Part shown: positions 24,956 through 33,574 of the stretch, piece by piece | Layout of the letters: each line of letters starts with the position of its first letter | Position numbering within the stretch: position 1 is the first letter of the stretch | DNA from: JAGWJU01 sp035533295 | GTDB taxonomy: Bacteria > Elusimicrobiota > Elusimicrobia > UBA1565 > UBA9628 | DNA length: 37,905 bases | Assembly (NCBI GenBank): GCA_035533295.1 | Contig: DATLUA010000066.1 | Span: 1 to 37,905, forward strand | Direction: 5' to 3' | Position numbers and translations under genes: made by a program | The notes under the pieces: model-generated | Database searches by the model: none | What the model saw: the letters and a program-made list of their open reading frames with translations, nothing else | Told to the model about the DNA's origin: nothing

Positions 24956-26374
24956 ATGCACAACAAGAACCTGCAGATGAAGTGGGGCGCGGTCGGCCTC
25001 GTCACCGTCCTGGCTGTTTTCCTGCTCTATCCCACCATCAATTGGTACAGCACGCCCGCGCCGGAGCGGGCCCGCCTGGATCAGTACCACATGCGGCCGC
25101 ACTGGCTCCTGAACCTGGGCTTGGACCTTAAGGGCGGCACCTCGCTTTTGATGGAGCTAGACGTCTCCAAACTTCCCCCCGGCGCGGACTTGAAGGACGC
25201 CGTGCAGCGCGCCATCGAGATCATCCGCAACCGCGTGGACCAGTTCGGCGTCACCGAGCCCCTGATCGCCCGGCAGGGCGACCGTTGGATCGTGGTCGAG
25301 CTTCCCGGCATCACCGACACCACCCAGGCCACCAACCTCATCGGCAAGACCGCTCTTCTGCAGTTCCAGATGGTCGACGCCTCGGAGGCCGGCCAAAAGG
25401 CGCTGAGCAAAATTTCCGAGCTTCCCGCCCCCCTCGTGAAGGGCAAAATCGCCCCGGCGGCGGCCAAGCTCGTGCCCAAGGGCGACGTCTTGGCCTCGGG
25501 CAAGGACGGCTCGCTCTATCTTTTGAACTCCGACGTGCCCCTGACCGGCGCCAACCTGGACAACGCCCGCGTGGACACCGGCGGCGACTACGGCATGCCG
25601 GAGGTGGCCTTCAGCTTCAAGCCCGCCGCGGCGGAGAAGTTCTCGAACCTCACCGCCGCCAACGTGGGCAAGGATATGGCCATCGTGCTTGACGGCGTGG
25701 TGCAGACCGCGCCCGTCATCAAGGGCCGCATCCCCGGCGGCCACGGCGTCATCGAGGGCAACTTCACCATCGACGAGGCCCGCGACTTGGCCATCGTGCT
25801 GCGCTCGGGCGCCTTGCCGGCCCCGGTCAACATCATCGAGGAGCAGACCATCGGGCCGACCGTGGGCGAGGACTCGATTCACAAGGGCCTCCTGGCCGCC
25901 GCCATCGGCGGCATTTTCATCCTGATTTTCATGCCGCTCTACTACAACGGCGCGGGCTTGATCGCCGACCTCGGGCTGGTCTTGAATCTCGTCCTGCTTC
26001 TGGCCTGCATGTCCTACTTCGGCGCGACCTTGAGCCTGCCCGGCATCGCCGGCATCGTGCTCTCCGTGGCCATGGCCGTGGACTACAACGTGCTGGTCTT
26101 CGAGCGCATGCGCGAAGAGCTCGCCCTGGGCAAGCCGATTCGCATCGCCATGGACATGGGCTTTGACCGCGCCTGGACCGCCATCATCGACTCCAACATC
26201 ACCACGCTGATTTCGTCGCTGTTTTTGTTCCAATTCGGCAGCGGCCCCATCAAGGGCTTCGCCGTCACGCTGGCCCTGGGCCTGGTCATCTCCATCTTCA
26301 CGGCCTTCTGGCTCACGCGCCTGATTTTCCAGACCTACCTCATGAACAGGGAAGTCACCACCTTAAGCGTCTAG
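24956..26374 (+). CDS. secD: Protein translocase subunit SecD
   Basis: 472 residues. One membrane helix near residues 10-30, then the SecD periplasmic region beginning LGLDLKGGTSLLMELDV, with NRVDQFGVTEP, RWIVVELPGITD and ELPAPLVK. The C-terminal five-helix RND-type block starts at APVNIIEEQTIGPTVGEDSI and contains VAMAVDYNVLVFERMREEL. It is on the short side, with a reduced periplasmic P1 base. SecD uses the proton gradient to complete export. The start has a weak ribosome-binding site, so expression may depend on coupling to yajC. Confidence 0.97.
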   Translation: MHNKNLQMKWGAVGLVTVLAVFLLYPTINWYSTPAPERARLDQYHMRPHWLLNLGLDLKGGTSLLMELDVSKLPPGADLKDAVQRAIEIIRNRVDQFGVTEPLIARQGDRWIVVELPGITDTTQATNLIGKTALLQFQMVDASEAGQKALSKISELPAPLVKGKIAPAAAKLVPKGDVLASGKDGSLYLLNSDVPLTGANLDNARVDTGGDYGMPEVAFSFKPAAAEKFSNLTAANVGKDMAIVLDGVVQTAPVIKGRIPGGHGVIEGNFTIDEARDLAIVLRSGALPAPVNIIEEQTIGPTVGEDSIHKGLLAAAIGGIFILIFMPLYYNGAGLIADLGLVLNLVLLLACMSYFGATLSLPGIAGIVLSVAMAVDYNVLVFERMREELALGKPIRIAMDMGFDRAWTAIIDSNITTLISSLFLFQFGSGPIKGFAVTLALGLVISIFTAFWLTRLIFQTYLMNREVTTLSV

Positions 26375-26383
26375 AGAGAAAGC

Positions 26384-27349
26384 ATGCAAATATTCCCCAA
26401 GACCCACTTCGACTTCATCGGCTGGCGCTGGAAATTCTTCGCCATCTCCGGAGTTCTCCTAGGCGGCAGCATCGTCTCCCTGGCCACCAAGGGCGCCAAG
26501 TACGGCATCGATTTCACCGGCGGGACCATCATCCAGGTCACGTTCCAGAATCCCGTGGACATCGGCGCGGTGCGTGCGGCCGTGGAGAAAAGCGGATTCT
26601 CCAATCCCGCCATCCAGCACTATTCCGGCACCAACACCTTCTCCATCCGGGTGCAGCCGCTTCCCGGCGAGTCCGCGGAGAGCTCGGAGCAGCAGCTAGA
26701 CGCCTTGAAGACCTCCATCCCGAATAATTCCTTCACCATCGACTCAAAATCATACATCGGCCCGGCGGTGAGCCAGAACCTCTTCAAGAAGGCCGTCCTG
26801 GCGATTGTGTTCTCGCTTTTGGGCATCATCGTCTACCTGGCCTTTAGGTTCTCCAACCCCATCTGGGGCATCGCGGGCATCATCGCGCTGCTCCACGACG
26901 TGCTGGCGACCTACGGCCTGTTTTCCATCTGCGGGCTGGAGGTGGACCTGCTGATTATCTCGGCGCTCTTGACCATCGGCGGCTACTCCATCCACGACAC
27001 CATCGTCATCTTCGACCGCATGCGCGAGAAAATGGGCGTCATGAGAAACGCCCCGCTCGATCAAGTCATCAACGAGAGCATGAACGAGACCCTCTCGCGC
27101 ACCATCATCACCAGCGGCATCGTCTTGACCGTCGTGCTGGTGCTCTATCTCTTCGGCGGCCAAGTCATCCACAATTTCGCCCTGGCCTTGGTGTTCGGCA
27201 CCATGGTCGGAACCTATTCCTCCATCGCGGTGGCGGCGCCCCTGGTCTACGAGTGGAACATCCGCAATTCCAAGAAGAAGCCGCAGGCCGCGCCGGCCGT
27301 CGCGGGGCCCAAGCCGGTCTCCAAGCCCATGGGAAAGAAGGGGCGATAA
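26384..27349 (+). CDS. secF: Protein translocase subunit SecF
   Basis: 321 residues. FDFIGWRWKFFAISGVLL begins the first helix, followed by YGIDFTGGTIIQVTF, the SecF signature. The membrane block contains GGYSIHDTIVIFDRMREKMG and NETLSRTIITSG. Six membrane helices. It forms the heterodimer with SecD, encoded 9 bp upstream. AGAGAGA precedes the ATG. The stop overlaps the next start by one base (TAATG). The basic C-terminal tail is typical. Confidence 0.97.
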   Translation: MQIFPKTHFDFIGWRWKFFAISGVLLGGSIVSLATKGAKYGIDFTGGTIIQVTFQNPVDIGAVRAAVEKSGFSNPAIQHYSGTNTFSIRVQPLPGESAESSEQQLDALKTSIPNNSFTIDSKSYIGPAVSQNLFKKAVLAIVFSLLGIIVYLAFRFSNPIWGIAGIIALLHDVLATYGLFSICGLEVDLLIISALLTIGGYSIHDTIVIFDRMREKMGVMRNAPLDQVINESMNETLSRTIITSGIVLTVVLVLYLFGGQVIHNFALALVFGTMVGTYSSIAVAAPLVYEWNIRNSKKKPQAAPAVAGPKPVSKPMGKKGR

Positions 27350-27927
27350 TGAGAAAAATCATCGGCTTTCGCATCGACATCCGCGCGCATGAGGTGCTGC
27401 GCCGCGCCAAGAAGGCGGGCCTCAAGCCCGAGGACGCGGGCCTGGACTCCGGCAAGATTGATCTGCTCATCGCGGGCGCGATTAAATCCGCCAACCCCGC
27501 GGTGCTCTTCGAGACCTTTCCGCCGACCGACCCGGACTCGGCCCAGCTTTCCTCCATGCCGGGCCTGGCCTACAGCTTGATTCTCGCGACCTTGGGGCCG
27601 GGCTTTGAAACGGCCCAGGCCGCGGCCGAAACCTCCGCCCCCGACACCGCCGCCTGGCGGGCCGTCGTGCAGGAAGCGGGCCTTGAGGAAATTTTTCGCT
27701 TCGCGTCGGGCCTCATCGCGGACGAGGCGGCCAAGGAATCCTGCGAAATCTCGCCTCTCTCCAAGTTCACCGACGCCCCCGTGATAGAGCGGGCGCTGGC
27801 CAAAATCGACGCGGCTAAAATCGGCGTCTCCATGAGCGACGGTTCGCTGTCCCCGGCGCCTTCCTCGGCCGCAAGCCTGTCATGGCTGGCCAAATCCACG
27901 GCCAAAAGCCGCGGCCCCGGACGCTGA
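27349..27927 (+). CDS. Hypothetical protein coupled to secF, 192 aa
   Basis: Starts at an ATG overlapping the secF stop (TAATG). MRKIIGFRIDIRAHEVLRRA, KKAGLKPEDAGL and the rest give a soluble, Ala-rich, largely helical protein without signal peptide or membrane segment. No motif is recognised. The tail (SPAPSSAASLSWLAKSTAKS) looks disordered. Translational coupling suggests a role tied to SecDF or a conserved lineage-specific gene. I cannot assign a function. Confidence 0.75.
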   Translation: MRKIIGFRIDIRAHEVLRRAKKAGLKPEDAGLDSGKIDLLIAGAIKSANPAVLFETFPPTDPDSAQLSSMPGLAYSLILATLGPGFETAQAAAETSAPDTAAWRAVVQEAGLEEIFRFASGLIADEAAKESCEISPLSKFTDAPVIERALAKIDAAKIGVSMSDGSLSPAPSSAASLSWLAKSTAKSRGPGR

Positions 27928-27948
27928 CGCACTTTCCCATAGTGCGTC
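27926..27948 (+). terminator. Hairpin after the secF operon
   Basis: GACGCACT and AGTGCGTC are perfect 8-bp arms with loop TTCCCAT, overlapping the stop codon of the hypothetical gene. There is no T-run, so it may be a processing or rho-type end. The rest of the 111-bp gap to the acyltransferase gene is GC-rich with no feature seen. Confidence 0.4.
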
Positions 27949-28038
27949 CGGGACCGCTCGGCCTCCGGCCTCGACCGCGGCAAGTAAGCCGCTGCGGCGC
28001 CGTCGCCCCGTCCCCGTCGCAAGCCGAGGCGACATGAC

Positions 28039-28692
28039 ATGAGCTTTCTCCGGCGCCTGTCCTGGCGAAGCCTGGTTCCCTACGTCGCCTACGCCTACAT
28101 CGCCCTCGTGGGCCTGACCACGCGCTATAGAATCGAAAACGGCCATCACCGCGAGGATCTGCGCCGCGCGGGCAAGCGCTTCATCTACGTGTTCTGGCAC
28201 CAGCGCCAGATTTTCCTGGTCTGGAGCCACCGCGGCGATCCCTCGTCGATTCTGGTCAGCCGCAGCAAGGACGGCGAGATGATCGCCAAGACCATGGCGC
28301 TGTTCTCCATCCGCACCTCGCGCGGCTCGTCCTCCCGCGGCGCGCTGGCTGGCCTGCGGGGCTTGGACGACGCGCTGAACTCCGGCCTTGACGCGGGCTT
28401 TACGCCCGACGGACCCAAGGGCCCGGCGCGGCAAATCAAGCCCGGCGTTCTTTATCTGGCGCAGAAAAACGGCGTGCCCATCCTTCCGCTCACCAACGCC
28501 TTGTCGCGCAAGCTGGAATTCAAGAAAAGCTGGGACCGTTTCCAGGTGCCGCTGCCTTTTGGCCGCGCGGTCGTCCGCTACGGCGCGCCCATCGTCATCG
28601 GGCCCGACGACGATTTGGCGCAAAAGGCCGCCGAGGTTAAGGCCGTCTTGGACGGCATCACGGACGAGGCCGAGCGCGCGCTGGCCGCATGA
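28039..28692 (+). CDS. DUF374 lysophospholipid-acyltransferase-like protein
   Basis: 217 residues. The DUF374 signature is clear: IYVFWHQRQIFLVW, ILVSRSKDGEMIAKTM, RGSSSRGALAGLRGLDDAL, GFTPDGPKGPARQIKPGVLY and AQKNGVPILPL. An N-terminal hydrophobic stretch (LVPYVAYAYIALVGL) anchors it at the inner membrane. The WHQR and TPDGPKGP motifs stand in for the HX4D/acceptor region of LPLAT enzymes. The ATGA overlap with waaA suggests that it acylates a lipid A-Kdo precursor, an inference from context. Confidence 0.92.
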   Translation: MSFLRRLSWRSLVPYVAYAYIALVGLTTRYRIENGHHREDLRRAGKRFIYVFWHQRQIFLVWSHRGDPSSILVSRSKDGEMIAKTMALFSIRTSRGSSSRGALAGLRGLDDALNSGLDAGFTPDGPKGPARQIKPGVLYLAQKNGVPILPLTNALSRKLEFKKSWDRFQVPLPFGRAVVRYGAPIVIGPDDDLAQKAAEVKAVLDGITDEAERALAA

Positions 28693-29987
28693 TTCTTTTC
28701 GTCCTCGCCGTCGAGAACATTCTCTTCCCCCTGGTCGGCGCGGCCATCGTCTTGAAGTTCGCGCTCTCGCGGCGGCGCTCGCTCTTGAAGGACCTGCCCG
28801 CCGAGTTGGCCGAGCGCCTGGGCTTTGTGCCGCTGGAAACCTTGTCCAAGCTCGCGGGCCGCGAAACCATTTGGATTCACGCGGCCTCGGCCGGCGAGGT
28901 CGCGGCGGTCTCGGAGTTGATAGCGCGCATCAAAGCCCGCGGCGGCGAGCGCGCCGTGGCGGTCACCTGCTCGACCGCGGCCGGGCGCGACCGGGCCCAG
29001 GCTCTGCCTTGCGTGGACGCGGCGCTTTTGGCGCCCGTGGACTTCTACCCCGCGGTCTCGCGCTTCTTGCTCCAGATTAGGCCCGCCCTGCTTCTCATCG
29101 CCGAGACCGAGCTCTGGCCGCACATGATTGAACTCTCCGCCCGCCGCGGCGTCAAAATCGCGGTGGTCAACGGCCGCATCTCCAAGAAGAGCTTCGCCCG
29201 CGCCAGGCCCTTCGCGTTTCTCGCGCGCCCTTTTCTAAAGCGCCTGGACCGCGTCGCGGCGCAAAGCCAAGAGCACGCCGCGCGCTTTAAGGCCTTGGGC
29301 GCGCCGGCCGAGCGCGTGCGCGTCCTGGGCAACTTGAAATACGACGTCAGGCCCTCCGCGGGGCCCGTGGAGGCCGCGGCTAGCGCGCTCCTGGATATGG
29401 GCTGGGCGGAGTGCCCCATTTTCGTCGCGGGCAGCACGCACCCGGTCGAGGAAGACGCGGTCTTGGAGGCTTTTTTAGGCGCGAAGGAGAAAGTCCCCGC
29501 CTTGAAGCTCGTGCTGGCCCCGCGCCACGTGGAGCGGGCCCATGAGGCCGCGCAGAGCCTCAAGCGCCGCGGCGTCGCGTTTAAAGTCTGGTCCAAGCTG
29601 GAGCCCGGCGTCGAGCGAAAGTCCGCGGACGCGCTGCTGCTTGACGCCATGGGCGTTTTGTCCGCCTTCTACGGCCGCGCGCTATTGTCCTTCGTGGGCG
29701 GCACCTTGGTTCCCATTGGCGGGCATAACATCCTGGAGCCCGCGTTGGCGGGATGTCCGGTGGCCTTCGGGCCGCACACGGCCCACGTGGAGGAAGTCGC
29801 GCGCATTTTGCAGGACGCGGGCGGCGGCTTTAAAGTCCGCGACGCCGGGGAGCTGGCCATGAAGTTGGAAAGCCTGGCCGCGCTGCCGGACAAGGCCCGG
29901 CTCGCGGCCAGAGCCGCCCAAGACGCCGCCGCAAGCCTTCAAGGCGCGGTCGGGCGCACGCTCGACTACCTCGAAGACTGGCTCTAA
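28689..29987 (+). CDS. waaA: 3-deoxy-D-manno-octulosonic acid (Kdo) transferase WaaA
   Basis: 432 residues. N-terminal membrane anchor (LAVENILFPLVGAAIVLKFA). GT-B glycosyltransferase fold: IWIHAASAGEVAAVSELIAR with the catalytic Glu, AVTCSTAAGRDRA, LIAETELWPHMIE, VVNGRISKKSF, RVLGNLKYD, FVAGSTHPVEED, and FVGGTLVPIGGHNILEPALA. It adds Kdo to lipid A precursor using CMP-Kdo. Its presence implies a lipopolysaccharide outer membrane. Length is normal. Confidence 0.97.
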   Translation: MILFVLAVENILFPLVGAAIVLKFALSRRRSLLKDLPAELAERLGFVPLETLSKLAGRETIWIHAASAGEVAAVSELIARIKARGGERAVAVTCSTAAGRDRAQALPCVDAALLAPVDFYPAVSRFLLQIRPALLLIAETELWPHMIELSARRGVKIAVVNGRISKKSFARARPFAFLARPFLKRLDRVAAQSQEHAARFKALGAPAERVRVLGNLKYDVRPSAGPVEAAASALLDMGWAECPIFVAGSTHPVEEDAVLEAFLGAKEKVPALKLVLAPRHVERAHEAAQSLKRRGVAFKVWSKLEPGVERKSADALLLDAMGVLSAFYGRALLSFVGGTLVPIGGHNILEPALAGCPVAFGPHTAHVEEVARILQDAGGGFKVRDAGELAMKLESLAALPDKARLAARAAQDAAASLQGAVGRTLDYLEDWL

Positions 29988-30266
29988 GCCGGCGGCCTAA
30001 ACCCGATGACGATTTCCTTCCCCGCTTTCAAACAACAACACGCCACATAATAGAACTCGCAACATAACCACGCATGATGAGGATGCGCCGTTCCACGGCC
30101 TCGGCCGGCGAAAGATGCCCCATGCCTCATATACGGCCGACCCCGCGAAAAAGTTCCTTGGCGGGAAACGGATTCGCGGCGCGATGCTAAGCGGCGCGCG
30201 CCGCGCGCCCGTCCGGCCCGTCCTCCGGCCTTGGCGGCTGGGACGACGGCGGCACGTGCGGCGGCA
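29988..30266. other. 279-bp intergenic region between convergent waaA and lipoprotein genes
   Basis: No supported gene. It contains a 14-bp self-complementary GCGGCGCGCGCCGC around 30191 and an AT-richer patch at about 30030-30070. The minus-strand frame through it lacks a start site and codon bias. No clear terminator with a T-run is seen. Confidence 0.6.
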
Positions 30267-31016
30267 TCATCCGGCCCCCCCGCCGCGATCCAGCGCACGC
30301 CATAGGTCGGAGCCCTGCCCGGCCGCGGTCAACGCCTGCGCGAAATTCTTGACCGCCTGGCCGTAGAGCTTTTGCAGGGCGTCGGCCATGACCTCGGCCG
30401 GGCGGCGGCCGTTTAAGTCCTCGGCCTGGGTGAAGGTCCCGCCCCAAACCGGGTCGGCGAAAGGCGGATTTCCCGGCAAGGTCCCGTAGGCGTCTATCTC
30501 CAGGCTCAGGCTCACGCGCCCGCGGGCCAGGTCCGAATAGTCCAGCGTCGCGTCCAGGACGCGGCCGCGGAAAAGCAGGTTGTCGCCCGCGTTGTCGGCC
30601 AGAATGTCGGCCGAGCCCGCGTCCGTCTCGGGGATGACGGCTTGGGCGTCGTCCACCACGTTGGAGCTGGAAAGCTCCGCGGCCAAGGCCCGGGCCAGGA
30701 CCTCGGGCGAGAGCCGCGGCCAGCCCACCGAGCCCGCGCGCGCCAGGTTGGCCGAAAAGGTCCGCGCGCCCGCGGCGCCCTGGGCCCGGAAAGTGAAGTC
30801 CGAATCGGTGTCGTCCGCGAAGGGCTCCACGCCGGCCTTCAAGTCAAAATACATCCCGTTTTCGTCCTGCGGGAAAAAGGCGTTGCGGGCCATGAGCGGC
30901 GCATTGGGCGTGTAGGCCAGCTTGGGCCTGGCGCAGCCGGAGAGCAGGGCCAGCCCCCATATTAAGGAAGGAAAAAGACGCGCCAGCGTCGAGTTAGAAT
31001 CTCGATTTAAACTCAT
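30267..31016 (-). CDS. Outer-membrane or periplasmic lipoprotein, unknown function
   Basis: 249 residues from the ATG at 31016. The signal peptide ends in a lipobox LLSGC with the lipidated Cys near residue 28. The mature part includes ARTFSANLARAGSVGWPRLS, then EVLARALAAEL and a helical C-terminus (VMADALQKLYGQAVKNFAQA). The domain pattern is reminiscent of ABC-transport auxiliary or LptE/PqiC-like lipoproteins but no defining motif is present. It lies downstream of the membrane/wHTH gene on the same strand, with a G-rich inverted repeat in its 5' leader. No strong ribosome-binding site is seen. Confidence 0.82.
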   Translation of the reverse strand: MSLNRDSNSTLARLFPSLIWGLALLSGCARPKLAYTPNAPLMARNAFFPQDENGMYFDLKAGVEPFADDTDSDFTFRAQGAAGARTFSANLARAGSVGWPRLSPEVLARALAAELSSSNVVDDAQAVIPETDAGSADILADNAGDNLLFRGRVLDATLDYSDLARGRVSLSLEIDAYGTLPGNPPFADPVWGGTFTQAEDLNGRRPAEVMADALQKLYGQAVKNFAQALTAAGQGSDLWRALDRGGGAG

Positions 31017-31029
31017 TTTCGGCTATCCA

Positions 31030-31104
31030 GGGGGTATACACCCCACTACCCCCTACTACTCCCCCCACTACTCCCTCGACGGGGGTAGTAGTGGGGTATA
31101 CCCC
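31030..31104 (-). repeat. G-rich imperfect inverted repeat and G-quadruplex motif before the lipoprotein gene
   Basis: The arms at 31030-31053 and 31081-31104 are imperfect complements (GGGGTATAC with CCCCACTA and CCCCC). On the minus strand 31041-31075 has four G-runs (3, 6, 5 and 4 G) separated by loops of 6, 7 and 4 nt. This fits the G3+N1-7 quadruplex rule. It ends 25 nt before the lipoprotein start codon. Confidence 0.75.
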
Positions 31105-31114
31105 TATCTACCCC

Positions 31115-31810
31115 CTATCCACCCACCCATTGGTACCGGTCGCCGCCCAAACTCTTGACCGACCCTTCCACGATGAGCCGGCTGATATGGCCTCGCGTTT
31201 CGTCCGCGGAAAGCCCGGTTTTTTGCGCGATATCCTGGGTCGAAAAGGCGCCCTGTTGTTGGCAGGCCTGGGCGACCATTTCCGCGGCCTTCTTTTTGGC
31301 GTCCTCGTCACCGTCCGCGGTTGAGCCCCCGCCTTGTCCGCCGCCTTGTCCGCCGCCGCTGCCCCCGCCCGCGGGCGCCGGATCGGGCGGCGCCCAGCCC
31401 GGGCCTATCAAGCCCGCGGCGCGCAGCCCGGCCGAGCCCTTGGAGAGCGCGAAGACCGCCAGCACCCACTTGAGCGTCAGGTAGAGATCGCCCGGCCAGC
31501 ACACGGGATAAATCAGCGCGTCCCAGGCCCAGAGCAGGGCCGCCAAGCCAATCCAGGCCAGCACGAAAAACTCGCCGGTCAGGCGCTCGGCCAATTTCTC
31601 GCGCGAGCCGCGGTAGGCGCTCCATTTTTCGCCCTCGCGCAGCGAGGCGTAGGCCGAGAGGACCAGGTAGTAGCAGGAATAAATGCCGGTGAAGGAATGC
31701 CAGCGGCCTTGGGAGAGCCCCTCGGCCAGCGCGTTTGCCAGGCAGACCGCGCCCAAAAGGTCCGCGCCCCAGCGCAACTCGCGGCTCATCCCGTAGGCGT
31801 CCCGGGCCAT
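31115..31810 (-). CDS. Membrane protein with Gly-rich linker and C-terminal winged-helix domain
   Basis: 231 residues from the ATG at 31810. Residues 1-120 contain three or four hydrophobic segments (TGIYSCYYLVLSAYASL, GEFFVLAWIGLAALLWAWDA, LYLTLKWVLAVFALSKG). A Gly/Gln-rich linker follows (APAGGGSGGGQGGGQGGG). Residues 165-231 resemble a winged helix: ACQQQGAFSTQDIAQKTGLS, RGHISRLIVEGSVKSLG, DRYQWV. A membrane-tethered DNA-binding or sensor protein is the simplest reading. No family is recognised. It is divergent from hsdM with 74 bp between. Confidence 0.75.
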   Translation of the reverse strand: MARDAYGMSRELRWGADLLGAVCLANALAEGLSQGRWHSFTGIYSCYYLVLSAYASLREGEKWSAYRGSREKLAERLTGEFFVLAWIGLAALLWAWDALIYPVCWPGDLYLTLKWVLAVFALSKGSAGLRAAGLIGPGWAPPDPAPAGGGSGGGQGGGQGGGSTADGDEDAKKKAAEMVAQACQQQGAFSTQDIAQKTGLSADETRGHISRLIVEGSVKSLGGDRYQWVGG

Positions 31811-31884
31811 GGCGGAAGTATAGCCTAAAAAAACCGCGTGTCAATGGGAGGGCGGGCGGCGATCGAAAATGGCATAATTCGTCC

Positions 31885-33489
31885 ATGCCGCGTCCAACCA
31901 AGCAAGCCGGAAACGGCTCCAGCGGCGCCAACCTGGGCTTCGAAGAGAAGCTCTGGCAGGCCGCCGACAAGATGCGCGGCCACATGGACCCGGGCGAATA
32001 CAAGCACGTCGTCCTGGGGCTCATCTTCCTCAAATACATCTCGGACGCTTTCAAGGAGCGCCGCGATTTCCTGGTGCGGGAAACGGCCATTCCCAAAAGC
32101 GAATACTACGTCAAGAACCCCGGGGAACGCGACCGCGTCGCCGAGGAGAGAGACGAGTACGTCGCTGAAAACATTTTCTGGGTCCCCAAGGCCGCGCGCT
32201 GGACGCATTTGCAGGACCGAGCCAAGGAGCCGGCCATCGGCAAGCTCTTGGACGACGCCATGACGGCCATCGAAAAGGAAAACCCGACGCTTAAAGGCGT
32301 TCTGCCCAAGGACTACGGCCGGCAGTCCCTGGACAAGCAGCGGCTCGGCGAACTCATCGATCTGGTCGGCAAAATCGGCCTGGGCGACCAGGAGAGCCGC
32401 TCCAAGGACATCCTGGGCCGCGTCTACGAATATTTTTTGAGCAAGTTCGCCGGCGCCGAGGGCAAGACGGGCGGCGAGTTCTACACCCCGCGCTGCGCGG
32501 TCCGGCTGCTGGTCGAGATGATTGAGCCCTACAAGGGCCGGGTCTACGATCCGTGCTGCGGCTCTTCCGGCATGTTCGTGCAGAGCGAGGAGTTCATCAA
32601 GGCCCACGGCGGCCGCATCGGCGACCTTTCCATTTTCGGCCAGGAATCCAACCACACGACCTGGCGGCTGGCCAAGATGAACCTCGCCCTGCGCGGCATC
32701 GAGGCGAACCTGGGGCCGAGCAACGCGGACACCTTCCACAACGACCTGCACAAGGACTTGAAGGCCGACTTCATCCTGGCGAACCCTCCCTTCAACATGA
32801 GCGATTGGGGCGGCGAGCGCCTGACCAACGACGTGCGCTGGAAATACGGCGTGTCGCCCTCGGGCAACGCCAACTTCGCCTGGGTCCAGCACATGATCCA
32901 CCACCTGGCTCCGCGCGGCATCGCGGCTTTCGTGCTGGCCAACGGCTCCATGTCCTCGAACCAGTCCGGCGAGGGCGTCATCCGCCGCAAAATCGTGGAG
33001 GCGGACCTGGTCGACTGCATGATTGCGCTCCCCGGCCAGCTTTTCTACGGCACGCAGATTCCGGCCTGCCTGTGGTTTCTCGCCCGCGACAAGAAAAACA
33101 GCGGCTTTCGCGACCGCCGCGGCCAAACGCTCTTCATCGACGCGCGCAAGGTCGGCTTCATGGCCGACCGCACCCACCGGGATTTCACGGCCCAGGACAT
33201 CGCGCGCATCGCTGGGACTTATCACGCCTGGCGCGGCGAAAAGGGCGCGGGCCAATACGAGGACGTCGCGGGTTTTTGCAAGAGCGCGGCGCAAAAAGAC
33301 ATCGCGGCGCACGATTTCGTGCTCACCCCGGGCCGCTACGTCGGCGCGGAAGAAGTTGCGGACGACGGCGAGCCTTTCGAGCAGAAAATGAAGCGCCTGA
33401 CCGCGCGGCTCAGCGAACAATTCGCCGAATCGGCCAAGCTTGAGCGGGCCATCAGAAAAAACCTAGAAAAAATCGGCTTTAAGCTTTAG
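31885..33489 (+). CDS. hsdM: Type I restriction-modification system methyltransferase subunit HsdM
   Basis: 534 residues from the ATG at 31885; CATAAT lies 6 nt before it, with no clear -35. The N-terminal HsdM helical domain (FEEKLWQAADKMRGHMDPGE, YKHVVLGLIFLKYISDAF) precedes the N6-adenine methylase: SKFAGAEGKTGGEFYTPRCA, motif I DPCCGSSGMFV and motif IV NPPFNM. It methylates adenine within the target read by HsdS and is needed for the restriction complex. Length is normal and motifs are intact. hsdS is found two genes downstream. Confidence 0.97.
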   Translation: MPRPTKQAGNGSSGANLGFEEKLWQAADKMRGHMDPGEYKHVVLGLIFLKYISDAFKERRDFLVRETAIPKSEYYVKNPGERDRVAEERDEYVAENIFWVPKAARWTHLQDRAKEPAIGKLLDDAMTAIEKENPTLKGVLPKDYGRQSLDKQRLGELIDLVGKIGLGDQESRSKDILGRVYEYFLSKFAGAEGKTGGEFYTPRCAVRLLVEMIEPYKGRVYDPCCGSSGMFVQSEEFIKAHGGRIGDLSIFGQESNHTTWRLAKMNLALRGIEANLGPSNADTFHNDLHKDLKADFILANPPFNMSDWGGERLTNDVRWKYGVSPSGNANFAWVQHMIHHLAPRGIAAFVLANGSMSSNQSGEGVIRRKIVEADLVDCMIALPGQLFYGTQIPACLWFLARDKKNSGFRDRRGQTLFIDARKVGFMADRTHRDFTAQDIARIAGTYHAWRGEKGAGQYEDVAGFCKSAAQKDIAAHDFVLTPGRYVGAEEVADDGEPFEQKMKRLTARLSEQFAESAKLERAIRKNLEKIGFKL

Positions 33490-33509
33490 GCCTCAAGCAT
33501 AAAGCTGCG

Positions 33510-33539
33510 TTGATTTTAGCTCGTAAAAAAATCTATAAT
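33510..33539 (+). promoter_or_regulatory. Promoter of the fic gene (TTGATT-18-TATAAT)
   Basis: TTGATT (33510-33515), 18-bp spacer, perfect TATAAT (33534-33539), with the fic ATG 35 nt further on. It lies in the AT-rich gap after hsdM, so fic and the following genes can be expressed apart from hsdM. Confidence 0.7.
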
Positions 33540-33574
33540 AAACGCTGTATTTAATATAGACCGTCTTTCATCCC

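Noticed and set aside
29984..30298. 104-codon minus-strand frame between waaA and the lipoprotein gene
   Set aside because: Overlaps the end of both neighbours, has no ribosome-binding site, and gives an Arg/Ala/Gly-rich product typical of random high-GC frames.
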